DNA of 6,543 bases from Stenotrophomonas sp. (GCA_003510825.1 DOKO01000355.1:1-6543); one strand, 5' to 3'; counted from the stretch's first letter, positions 1 to 5,789 are shown. Program-made: numbers and translations. Notes: generated by a model from the letters alone, not told the origin.

Positions 1-52
1 CCGCGTCGATCAGCGGCTGGCTCACCCACACCGTCGGCCGGGTATCAGCCAT
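1..52 (-). CDS. N-terminus of an ORF, possibly D-isomer 2-hydroxyacid dehydrogenase (partial)
   Basis: An open frame starts with ATG at 52-50 and runs off the left edge of the window, giving MADTRPTVWVSQPLIDA and an incomplete codon. The start lies inside the last codons of aroC in another frame, so the two genes overlap by 8 bases (45-52). This suggests a third gene of the prmB-aroC operon. The opening strand-like PTVWVSQPL resembles the N-termini of D-isomer-specific 2-hydroxyacid dehydrogenases (glyoxylate or D-glycerate dehydrogenase type). Seventeen residues are too few for a firm call: no nucleotide-binding or catalytic motif is visible, and the ribosome binding site is weak. Confidence 0.45.
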   Translation of the reverse strand, partial: MADTRPTVWVSQPLIDA

Positions 53-1148
53 CGATCTGCCCGGGAATGCGCGGGGTGATGGTGCCGACGTCACCGCACT
101 GGGCGCGGTGGCGCAGGGCCTGGTCCATCAGCACCAGCGCCATCATCGCCTCGGCGATGGGGGTGGCACGGATGCCGACGCACGGGTCGTGGCGGCCGGT
201 GGTGACCACTTCGACCACGTTGCCGTCGGTATCCAGCGACGGGCCCGGCAGGCGCAGGCTGGAGGTGGGCTTCAGCACGATGGAGGCGACCACCGGCTGG
301 CCGGTGGAAATGCCACCGAGGATGCCGCCGGCATGGTTGCTGGCGAAGCCCTGCGGGGTCAGCAGGTCACGGTGTTCGGTGCCCTTCTGCGCGGCGCTGG
401 CGAAACCATCGCCGATCTCCACGCCCTTCACGGCGTTGATGCTCATCAGCGCGGCGGCGAGGTCGCCGTCGAGCTTGCCGTAGATCGGCTCGCCCCAGCC
501 CGGCGGCACGTTGTCGGCCACCACGTCCACGCGCGCACCGACCGAGTCACCGGACTTGCGCAGCGCATCCATGTACGCCTCCAGCTCCGGCACCTGTTCG
601 GCGTGCGGCCAGAAGAACGGGTTGTCTTCCACCGCCGACCAGTCGAAACCGGACGGACGGATCTCGCCCAGCTGCGACAGGTAACCGCGCACGGTCACGC
701 CGAAGCGCTCGGCCAGCCACTTCTTGGCGACCACGCCGGCGGCCACGCGCATGGTGGTCTCGCGGGCCGAAGAACGGCCGCCACCGCGCGGGTCACGGAT
801 GCCGTACTTGTGCCAGTAGCTGTAGTCGGCATGGCCCGGCCGGAACTGCTGGCCGATGTTCGCGTAATCCTTGCTGCGCTGGTCGGTGTTGCGGATCAGC
901 AGCGCGATCGGGGTGCCGGTGGTCAGGCCCTCGTATACGCCGGACAGGATCTCGACCTCATCAGCCTCGCGCCGCGCCGAGGTATGCCGGCTATTGCCGG
1001 TGGCGCGACGCTGCAGGTCGTGGGCGAATTCGGCCGCGTCCAGCGCCAGCCCCGGCGGGCAACCGTCGATCACGCAGCCGATGGCCGGCCCGTGCGACTC
1101 GCCGAACGTGGTGACGGTGAACAGCTTGCCGAACGAATTGGAACTCAC
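45..1148 (-). CDS. aroC: Chorismate synthase (5-enolpyruvylshikimate-3-phosphate phospholyase)
   Basis: This cytoplasmic enzyme carries out the last step of the shikimate pathway. It converts 5-enolpyruvylshikimate 3-phosphate to chorismate with reduced FMN as cofactor, and chorismate feeds aromatic amino acid, folate and quinone synthesis. The product is 367 aa, a usual length for a bacterial AroC. All three family signatures are present: GESHGPAIGCVIDGCP near residues 16-31, GGGRSSARETTMRVAAG near 122-138, and RHDPCVGIRATPIAEAMM near 319-336. The two invariant histidines are at 19 (GESH) and 106 (RPGHAD), and an HAGGILGGISTGQP segment lies near 272-285. The chosen start is GTG at 1148-1146, giving (M)SSNSFGKLFTV. 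The frame is open further upstream, but that extension (PRADRPQ...) overlaps prmB and does not look like AroC. The start overlaps the prmB stop in GTGA, and no strong ribosome binding site is seen, so translation is probably coupled to prmB. The same prmB-aroC order is known in enterobacteria. Confidence 0.97.
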   Translation of the reverse strand: MSSNSFGKLFTVTTFGESHGPAIGCVIDGCPPGLALDAAEFAHDLQRRATGNSRHTSARREADEVEILSGVYEGLTTGTPIALLIRNTDQRSKDYANIGQQFRPGHADYSYWHKYGIRDPRGGGRSSARETTMRVAAGVVAKKWLAERFGVTVRGYLSQLGEIRPSGFDWSAVEDNPFFWPHAEQVPELEAYMDALRKSGDSVGARVDVVADNVPPGWGEPIYGKLDGDLAAALMSINAVKGVEIGDGFASAAQKGTEHRDLLTPQGFASNHAGGILGGISTGQPVVASIVLKPTSSLRLPGPSLDTDGNVVEVVTTGRHDPCVGIRATPIAEAMMALVLMDQALRHRAQCGDVGTITPRIPGQIDG

Positions 1149-2074
1149 GGGCGCTGCGCCGCCAGTTCGGTGATGCGTGCGCTGTGGGCGATCAGCTCGC
1201 GGCATTCGACCGCGAAGATGCCCATCTGGCCGACCTTGAACTCAACCCAGGCGAAGTCGACTTCCGGCAGCAGCTTGATCAGGTGCTGCTCGGATTCGCC
1301 CACTTCGCAGATCAGCAGGCCGTCCTCGCTCAGGTGCAGCGGGGCGTCGCGCAGGATCTTCAGCACCAGGTCCAGGCCGTCGTCGCCGGCGCGCAGGCCC
1401 ATTTCCGGCTCGTAGGAGTATTCCTGCGGCAGGGCATCGGTCTCGTCGTTGGTGACGTACGGCGGGTTGGTGACGATCAGGTCGTAGTGGCGGCCGGTCA
1501 GGCCGTTGAACAGGTCCGACTTCAGCAGGGTCACGTTGTGCGCCTGCAGGCGTTCCTTGTTCTCTTCGGCCAGCGACAGCGCGTCATCGCTCAGGTCGAC
1601 GCCGTCCACTTCCCAGTTCGGGTAGTAGTGGCCCATGGCGATGGCGATGCAGCCCGAACCGGTGCACAGGTCCAGCGCACGGCTGACGTCGCGGCCGGCC
1701 AGCCACGGCTCGAAGCCGCACTCGATCAGCTCGGCGATCGGCGAACGCGGCACCAGGGCGCGCGAATCGCTCTTGAAGCTGAGGCCGGCGAACCAGGCTT
1801 CACCGGTCAGGTAGGCGGCCGGGACGCGCTCGTCGATGCGGCGCTGGAACAGTTCCAGCACGCGGACCTTCTCGGCCTGCAGCAGACGGGCCTGGCCGTA
1901 GGCCGGGCCGAGGTCGTGCGGCAGGTGCAGGCTGTGCAGCACCAGCTGGGTGGCCTCGTCCAGGGCGTTGTCGTAGCTGTGCCCGAAGGTCAGCCCGGCT
2001 TCGTTGAAACGGCTGGTGCCGTAGCGGATCAGGTCGATGATCGTGTGGAGTTCGGCGGCCGTTTCAGCGGTCAT
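1145..2074 (-). CDS. prmB: Ribosomal protein L3 N5-glutamine methyltransferase PrmB
   Basis: PrmB is a cytoplasmic SAM-dependent enzyme that methylates a glutamine side chain of ribosomal protein L3. It belongs to the HemK/PrmC class. The product is 309 aa. After an N-terminal helical domain comes VPRSPIAELI (about 108-117), then SAM-binding motif I DLCTGSGCIAIAMG (about 135-148), the acidic GVDLSDDAL (D160), and the catalytic NPPY (203-206) that binds the target glutamine amide. The segment NPPYVTNDETDALPQEYSYE followed by PEMGLRAGDDGLD is typical of PrmB rather than PrmC. The ATG at 2074 is preferred because MTAETAAELHTIIDLIRYG reads like the family N-terminus. The 19-residue extension to a further ATG at 2131 would run across the TATAAT at 2103-2108. 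The stop overlaps the aroC start by 4 bases. PrmC itself is not in this window, and a swapped PrmB/PrmC assignment is unlikely. Confidence 0.94.
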   Translation of the reverse strand: MTAETAAELHTIIDLIRYGTSRFNEAGLTFGHSYDNALDEATQLVLHSLHLPHDLGPAYGQARLLQAEKVRVLELFQRRIDERVPAAYLTGEAWFAGLSFKSDSRALVPRSPIAELIECGFEPWLAGRDVSRALDLCTGSGCIAIAMGHYYPNWEVDGVDLSDDALSLAEENKERLQAHNVTLLKSDLFNGLTGRHYDLIVTNPPYVTNDETDALPQEYSYEPEMGLRAGDDGLDLVLKILRDAPLHLSEDGLLICEVGESEQHLIKLLPEVDFAWVEFKVGQMGIFAVECRELIAHSARITELAAQRP

Positions 2075-2102
2075 GGCGGTACTGCGGGCAAAGTGGCCCA
2101 CG

Positions 2103-2108
2103 ATTATA
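2103..2108 (-). promoter_or_regulatory. Putative -10 element of the prmB-aroC operon
   Basis: The minus strand reads TATAAT, a perfect sigma-70 -10 hexamer, and it stands out in a very GC-rich region. Transcription starting about 7 bases downstream would give a leader of roughly 20 bases before the prmB ATG at 2074. No good -35 (TTGACA-like) hexamer is seen at 16-18 bp spacing. Instead, the spacer holds an inverted repeat at 2114-2130. The call rests on the hexamer and its position only. Confidence 0.45.
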
Positions 2109-2113
2109 GAGGT

Positions 2114-2130
2114 TGCCGCCCGCGGCGGCA
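2114..2130. repeat. GC-rich perfect inverted repeat in the prmB/sco divergent region
   Basis: TGCCGCC and GGCGGCA form perfect 7-base arms around a CGC centre. The element lies between the TATAAT of the left operon and the start-proximal region of the right operon, overlapping the spacer/-35 zone of the prmB promoter. It could be an operator for a dimeric regulator or an RNA hairpin. In DNA this rich in GC such palindromes also arise by chance, so no function is assigned. Confidence 0.35.
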
Positions 2131-2164
2131 TCCGTTGCGACGGAAACGATCAGGCTGCAGCCGG

Positions 2165-2170
2165 TATGAT
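2165..2170 (+). promoter_or_regulatory. Putative -10 element of the sco-psd operon
   Basis: TATGAT matches the -10 consensus at five of six positions and lies 26 bases before the ATG at 2197. A short leader of about 20 bases would carry the G-rich ribosome binding site GCGGGGG (2185-2191). A perfect 10-base palindrome, GGCTGCAGCC (2153-2162), sits just upstream. A convincing -35 is not visible: TTGCGA at 2135-2140 is too far away at 24 bp spacing. Either a weak -35 or activator dependence is possible. Confidence 0.35.
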
Positions 2171-2196
2171 GGGGATTACTTCCTGCGGGGGCTCCC

Positions 2197-2847
2197 ATGT
2201 TCAATCGCAACGTCGGCATCATCCTGCTGATCGCCCTGGCGGCGGGCTTGGGCCTGCTGGCCGCGCAGCAGGTGTTCGCGCCGAAGCCGCCGGCCAACCA
2301 GCCGGCCACCGAAGCGATCACCCTGTACCCGCATACCCGCGACCTGCCCGATTTCAACCTGGCCCAGTCCGACGGCACCCGGCTCATCCCCGGCGAGCTG
2401 AAGGGCCACTGGACCCTGGTGTTCCTGGGGTTCACCTTCTGCCCGGACGTATGCCCCACCACCCTGGCCGAGCTGGCCGGTGCGCAGAAGCAGTGGGAAG
2501 CCCTGCCCGACACCCTGCGCCCGCGCGTGCTGTTCGTGTCGGTGGACCCGGACCGTGACAACGCCATCCGCCTGGGCGAGTACGTGCACGGCTTCCACAA
2601 GGACACCCTGGCCGCCACCGCCGACATTCCCTCGCTGGAGCGCTTTGCCACCTCGCTGGGCTTCGTGTTCCAGAAGGTGCCGGGCAAGCATTTCGACGAG
2701 AATCCCGAGGATTACACCGTCGAGCACTCGGCCAGCCTGGCCGTGCTCGACCCGCAGGGCCGCCTTGCCGGCCTGGTGCGGCCCCCGTTCAACGCGCCGG
2801 CCATCGCCCGCGACCTGCAGAAGCTGACCGAGAAATCCGCCCCATGA
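2197..2847 (+). CDS. Sco1/SenC/PrrC-family copper chaperone, membrane-anchored
   Basis: Sco proteins face the periplasm and deliver copper to the CuA site of cytochrome c oxidase, or act as thiol-disulfide reductants for that site. The 216-aa product opens with one hydrophobic segment (about residues 6-27, NVGIILLIALAAGLGLLAAQ) after a short basic start. There is no obvious signal peptidase site, so it is probably an N-terminal anchor in the inner membrane. The thioredoxin-like domain follows. The copper ligands are all present: CPDVC (C82 and C86, the CxxxC motif) and H177 in DYTVEHSAS. FVSVDPDRD (113-121) is also typical of the family. ATG at 2197 has a G-rich site upstream and places the anchor at the N-terminus. 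The last codon overlaps the psd start (ATGA, 2844-2847). No cytochrome oxidase genes are in view, so the partner oxidase is inferred from the family. Confidence 0.93.
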   Translation: MFNRNVGIILLIALAAGLGLLAAQQVFAPKPPANQPATEAITLYPHTRDLPDFNLAQSDGTRLIPGELKGHWTLVFLGFTFCPDVCPTTLAELAGAQKQWEALPDTLRPRVLFVSVDPDRDNAIRLGEYVHGFHKDTLAATADIPSLERFATSLGFVFQKVPGKHFDENPEDYTVEHSASLAVLDPQGRLAGLVRPPFNAPAIARDLQKLTEKSAP

Positions 2848-3686
2848 GCCTGACCACCGCCCTGACGTACGCCCTGCCCCACCGCCTGCTGTCCTCGATG
2901 GCGCGCTCGCTGGCGTACTCGGACGACCCGCGCGTGTCGCGCTGGCTGATCGACACCGTCACCCGCAAGTTCAACGTCAACCTGGACGAAGCGGCCAACC
3001 CGGACCCGCGCAGCTACCCGACCTTCAACCAGTTCTTCACCCGCGCCTTGAAGCCGGGCGCGCGCGTGGCCGATGCCGATCCGCGCAGCCTGGTGATGCC
3101 GGCCGACGGCCGCATCAGCCAGCTGGGAAAGATCGAGGCCGGCCGCATTTTCCAGGCCAAGGGCCAGTCCTTTACCGCCGCCGAGCTGCTGGGCAGCGAC
3201 GAGGACGCCAAGCCGTACAACGACGGCCTGTACGCCACGGTGTACCTGTCCCCGCGTGACTACCACCGCGTGCACATGCCGTGGACCGGCACCCTGCGCG
3301 AGACCGTGCACGTGCCCGGCCGCCTGTTCAGTGTCGGCCCGGCCGCGGTGAACGGCGTGCCGCGCCTGTTCGCCCGCAACGAGCGCCTGGTCTGCCATTT
3401 CGATACCAGCTTCGGCCCGATGGTCAGCGTGATGGTCGGTGCGCTGCTGGTGTCCGGCGTGGAAACGGTGTGGAGCGGCGAAGAGATCCCGGCCTACGGC
3501 GACCGCATCACCCGCAAGGATTACCGCGGCCAGGGCATCCAGCTGGAGCGTTTCGCCGAAATGGCGCGCTTCAACTACGGCTCGACCGTGATCGTGCTGC
3601 TGCCGCCGGGCGTGGCCGAGTTCGCCCCGCAGCTGGGCGCCGAAAGCCCGGTGCAGCTGGGCCAGGCGCTGGCAAAGCTGCGCTGA
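2844..3686 (+). CDS. psd: Phosphatidylserine decarboxylase proenzyme
   Basis: Psd converts phosphatidylserine to phosphatidylethanolamine at the inner membrane, the last step in making the main zwitterionic lipid. The enzyme carries a pyruvoyl group made by self-cleavage. The 280-aa product has the expected parts. YPTFNQFFTRALKPGAR (about 58-74) is the usual N-terminal motif. PADGRIS holds D88, DYHRVHMP holds H141 and H144, and FNYGSTVIVLLPPG holds the GST cleavage site, with S247 becoming the pyruvoyl residue of the alpha chain. These correspond to the Asp/His/Ser triad described for E. coli Psd (D90, H147, S254). The beta chain would be residues 1-246 and the alpha chain 247-280. The start codon is inside the stop of the upstream sco gene (ATGA), pointing to coupled translation. 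The gene ends 21 bases before a pair of GTAG palindromes that may terminate the transcript. Confidence 0.97.
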   Translation: MSLTTALTYALPHRLLSSMARSLAYSDDPRVSRWLIDTVTRKFNVNLDEAANPDPRSYPTFNQFFTRALKPGARVADADPRSLVMPADGRISQLGKIEAGRIFQAKGQSFTAAELLGSDEDAKPYNDGLYATVYLSPRDYHRVHMPWTGTLRETVHVPGRLFSVGPAAVNGVPRLFARNERLVCHFDTSFGPMVSVMVGALLVSGVETVWSGEEIPAYGDRITRKDYRGQGIQLERFAEMARFNYGSTVIVLLPPGVAEFAPQLGAESPVQLGQALAKLR

Positions 3687-3707
3687 GGAAGTGGCACTAC
3701 CGGGTCT

Positions 3708-3780
3708 GTAGAGCCGAGCCCATGCTCGGCTGCCGGGTGCAGGGTTCCGCGGAAAGCAGCCGAGCATGGCTCGGCTCTAC
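3708..3780. repeat. Inverted pair of SMAG-type (REP-like) GTAG palindromes
   Basis: Two copies of the same palindrome face away from each other. Unit 1 is 3708-3733, with GTAG, arms AGCCGAGC (3712-3719) and GCTCGGCT (3724-3731), and loop CCAT. Unit 2 is 3756-3780 on the opposite strand, with the same arms at 3758-3765 and 3769-3776, loop ATG, and CTAC at its end. The copies match over their full length except for one C in the loop, so the whole element can also fold as one long hairpin. The outer symmetry extends two more bases to CTGTAG / CTACAG (3706-3782). The GTAG head plus stem-loop is the hallmark of SMAG repeats of Stenotrophomonas, which are mobilised by REP-associated tyrosine transposases. 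The element fills the gap between convergent psd and the AEC permease, where it could act as a terminator in both directions or protect 3' ends. Confidence 0.88.
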
Positions 3781-4715
3781 AGCTGCAGCAGCGCCAGGTA
3801 TCCCGTCACCGTCAGCAGGGACAACAGAGTCGTCCCCAGCACCGTGGCCGCCGTGGTCGATGCTTCGCGGCGGTGGAATTCGGCCAGCATGAAGGGGCCG
3901 GTGCCGGTGGGCAGCACCGCCATCAGCACCGCAGCATGCGCCAGCGCGGACGGCAGTGCGAACACCTGCGTGGCCAGCAGCCATACCAGCAGCGGGTGCA
4001 CCAGCAGCTTCAAGCCGCCCAGCACCACCGCGCTGCGCCCAGCACCCGGCACCGCCGTGCGTCGCTCCCCGAGGAACAGGCCCAGCGCGATCAGCGCGCA
4101 CGGGGCCGCCGCGCCGCCGAGCAGCTTCAGGAAGGTTTCCGCCGGCGCCGGCATCGACAGGCCCAATGCCATCGGCAGCACACCGGCCAGCGGCGCCAGC
4201 AACAATGGATTGCGCAGCAGCGAACGCGCCACCTTGGCCAGCAGATGGTGCAGGCGCTGCTCGCGCTGCAGGCCGATCTCGATCAGCACGATGGCGGCGG
4301 CGAACAACACGCACACCGTCAGCAGGGTCGCCACCAGGGTCGGCGCCAGCGCCGACTGCCCGAGCGCGGCCACCGCCAGCGGAAAGCCGACGAAGCCGGT
4401 ATTGGCATAGGCGGCGTTGAGGCCGTCGATGCTGGCATCGGCCAGCGCGTGGCCGCTGCGTCGGCGCCACCACACCGTGGCGGCAAACAGCAGCGCGGTG
4501 CCACCGCCGAAGCTGGCGATGAAGCCCGGATGCCAGAGCTGCTGCCAGCGCGCGTTGGCCACCACGTCGAACAGCAGCGCCGGCAGCGCCAGCTGCACCA
4601 CGAACCGGTTCAGCTCACTGGTCGAATGCGGACCCAGCGCACCACTGCGGCGGGCCAGCCAACCGGCAAAGATCAGCGCGAACACGGGGAGGACGATGGC
4701 CAGGACGGACAGCAT
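3777..4715 (-). CDS. AEC-family (auxin efflux carrier-like) permease
   Basis: This is an inner-membrane protein of the AEC transporter family (TC 2.A.69), whose bacterial members include malonate and other organic-acid permeases. The substrate cannot be read from the sequence. The 312-aa product is almost entirely hydrophobic, with about ten predicted helices and basic loops such as RRRSGHA (84-90) and EIGLQREQRLHHLL (146-159). Family landmarks in order are LALPALLFDVVA (42-53), NTGFVGFPLAVAALG (105-119), RNPLLLAPLAGVLP (168-181), KLLVHPLLVWLLA (236-248), and MAVLPTGTGPFMLAEF (265-280). The length is normal for the family and the last helix ends two residues before the stop. The stop codon TAG is the TAG of the GTAG head of SMAG unit 2, preceded by the G of a CTG codon. 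ATG at 4715 places the first helix at the N-terminus, although no ribosome binding site is evident. The gene is divergent from the LysR gene and may be its target. Confidence 0.88.
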   Translation of the reverse strand: MLSVLAIVLPVFALIFAGWLARRSGALGPHSTSELNRFVVQLALPALLFDVVANARWQQLWHPGFIASFGGGTALLFAATVWWRRRSGHALADASIDGLNAAYANTGFVGFPLAVAALGQSALAPTLVATLLTVCVLFAAAIVLIEIGLQREQRLHHLLAKVARSLLRNPLLLAPLAGVLPMALGLSMPAPAETFLKLLGGAAAPCALIALGLFLGERRTAVPGAGRSAVVLGGLKLLVHPLLVWLLATQVFALPSALAHAAVLMAVLPTGTGPFMLAEFHRREASTTAATVLGTTLLSLLTVTGYLALLQL

Positions 4716-4808
4716 GGGCGGCGCGAAGGGAAGGAATGCCGCGCAGGCTACGCGCCATCATCAATACCTTCCAATGCTTTTAACGGGCACCAGCGATACC
4801 ATTCGCGC
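4716..4808. promoter_or_regulatory. Divergent intergenic region between the AEC permease and lysR genes
   Basis: These 93 bases separate the two start codons and must hold both promoters unless one gene is read from elsewhere. A relatively AT-rich patch lies at 4757-4782 (TCATCAATACC ... AATGCTTTTAA). Two imperfect dyads are visible. CAATACCTTCCAATG (4762-4776) pairs only at its outer bases. GCGATACCATTCGC (4793-4806) has GCGA/TCGC arms and ends two bases before the lysR ATG. Either could be a LysR-type operator, but no clear T-N11-A box with good symmetry stands out. The location of the second would suit autorepression. Promoter hexamers could not be assigned with confidence. Confidence 0.4.
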
Positions 4809-5684
4809 ATGATCGACATCCGCCCGCTGCGCTACTTCCTGGCCGTCGCTGAAACGCTGCACTTCGGTCGCGCCGCCGAACGCCTCAATGTCACCCAGCC
4901 GCCGCTGAGCCGACAGATCGCCGCGCTGGAGGAATCCCTGGGTGTGGCGTTGCTGGAGCGCGACTCGCGCCATGTGCGCCTGACCGCGGCCGGGCAGCGC
5001 TTCCAGGAGGACGCCCGTGGGGTGATGAACGCCCTGCAGCAGGCCTGCCACGCTGCGCGCCAGGTCGGTGCAGGCGAGCTGGGTGAGCTGCAGGTGGGCT
5101 TCATGATGCATGCCGCACACAGCTCGGTGCCGCCGCTGGCCCGTCGCTTCATCGCCGCGCATCCACAGGTGCAGCTGCGCTTGCGCGAGGCGTTGCCGAT
5201 GGCCCTGCTGGACGCGGTCCGCTCGGGTGCGCTGGATGCGGGTATCGGCTTTGCACCGGCGTCGCTGCGCGGTCTGGAACTGCTGCCGCTGCAGGAAGAG
5301 CCACTGTGCGTGGTGGTGCCGGCCGAGCATCGCCTGGCCCGCCGCCGCAGCGTCGGTATCACCGCCCTGGCTGGCGAGGCGCTGATCACCGCGCCGGCCG
5401 ACGTGGTGCCGACCCTGCGCGAGGCCATCGAAGCCAGCTTCCATGCCGCCGGCCTGCAGGCCGATGTGCGGCTGGAAGTGCAGCTTCAGCAGAGCATCGT
5501 CAGCCTGGTGGGCGAAGGGCTGGGCATCGCGCTGGTGCCGGCCTCGCTGCAGCGCATGGGCATGCCCGGCGTGTCCTTCGTTCGCCTGAAGGACGCGCCG
5601 CGCGTGCAGCAGGTGGTGTTCTGGAAGGCGGACAACCGCAATCCGGTGCTGCCGCGGTTCCTGGCCTGCGTGGTGGATCGGTAG
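4809..5684 (+). CDS. LysR-family transcriptional regulator
   Basis: This is a DNA-binding regulator of the LysR type, normally a tetramer that controls a divergent neighbour in response to a small ligand. The 291-aa product begins MIDIRPLRYFLAVAETLHFG. The winged helix-turn-helix occupies about residues 1-60, with the HTH at roughly 18-37 (HFGRAAERLNVTQPPLSRQI), followed by a linker helix (about 65-90). The substrate-binding domain starts at GELQVGFMMHAAHSS (92-106) and includes ALDAGIGFAP (141-150) and GEGLGIALVPASL (235-247). The LHFGRAAERL/TQPPLSRQI style is shared with the BenM/CatM/CbnR group, but the effector is unknown. ATG at 4809 is chosen because it gives the canonical N-terminus. 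The frame stays open upstream, antisense to the permease gene, but that sequence is not LysR-like. The stop TAG lies in the GTAG head of the adjoining SMAG repeat (codon CGG then TAG), so the repeat may have set the exact C-terminus. Confidence 0.92.
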   Translation: MIDIRPLRYFLAVAETLHFGRAAERLNVTQPPLSRQIAALEESLGVALLERDSRHVRLTAAGQRFQEDARGVMNALQQACHAARQVGAGELGELQVGFMMHAAHSSVPPLARRFIAAHPQVQLRLREALPMALLDAVRSGALDAGIGFAPASLRGLELLPLQEEPLCVVVPAEHRLARRRSVGITALAGEALITAPADVVPTLREAIEASFHAAGLQADVRLEVQLQQSIVSLVGEGLGIALVPASLQRMGMPGVSFVRLKDAPRVQQVVFWKADNRNPVLPRFLACVVDR

Positions 5685-5738
5685 AGTCGAGCTCGCTCGA
5701 CTGCTCCTGGCGCTTCAGTCGAGCAAGCTCGACTCTAC
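5681..5738. repeat. Inverted pair of SMAG-type palindromes, AGTCGAGC stem class
   Basis: Unit A (5681-5704) is GTAG followed by arms AGTCGAGC (5685-5692) and GCTCGACT (5695-5702) around TC. Unit B (5716-5738) is the same on the other strand, with arms at 5717-5724 and 5727-5734 around AA, then CTAC. Apart from the loop bases the two units are identical, so the 58 bases form an outward-facing dimer like the one at 3708-3780. The stem differs from that dimer by C to T on one arm and G to A on the other, which keeps the pairing. The head of unit A contains the lysR stop codon. A role as terminator at the end of lysR is plausible. Confidence 0.85.
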
Positions 5739-5750
5739 AAAGAGCGAAGA

Positions 5751-5776
5751 GCAGCCGAGCATGGGCTCGGCTCTAC
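5751..5776 (-). repeat. SMAG-type palindrome, AGCCGAGC stem class (unit C)
   Basis: Arms AGCCGAGC (5753-5760) and GCTCGGCT (5765-5772) surround an ATGG loop and end in CTAC (5773-5776), which is GTAG on the minus strand. The stem class is that of the 3708-3780 dimer, not of its immediate neighbours. The spacer that separates it from unit B (5739-5752) begins AAAGAGC. The same type of flank follows each CTAC in this cluster. Confidence 0.82.
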
Positions 5777-5789
5777 AGAGAGCCACAGA

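Noticed and set aside
108..1415. Long plus-strand ORF (435 codons) across aroC and prmB
   Set aside because: It is antisense to two clearly recognised enzymes, and its product is rich in His, Gln, Arg and Ala with no family motif. Long antisense frames are expected in DNA of this GC content.
2075..2131. Longer prmB start at 2131
   Set aside because: The 19 extra residues do not resemble the family N-terminus and would be encoded by the region holding the TATAAT.
1184..2230. Plus-strand ORF of 348 codons antisense to prmB
   Set aside because: It has the low-complexity Val/Gln/Ala composition of a frame shadow, and it runs through the divergent promoter region into the sco start.
2712..3767. 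Minus-strand ORF of 351 codons across psd
   Set aside because: It is antisense to psd, whose catalytic residues are all intact. The product is a His/Ala/Gly/Arg-rich shadow, and its start lies in the SMAG repeat.
3687..3780. Classical intrinsic terminator after psd
   Set aside because: The hairpins are strong, but no run of T follows on either strand. Termination by the SMAG element is possible but is not the standard form.
3873..4808. In-frame upstream extension of lysR giving a 603-residue product
   Set aside because: The extension is antisense to the permease gene and Gln/Arg/His-rich. The LysR fold begins exactly at the ATG at 4809.
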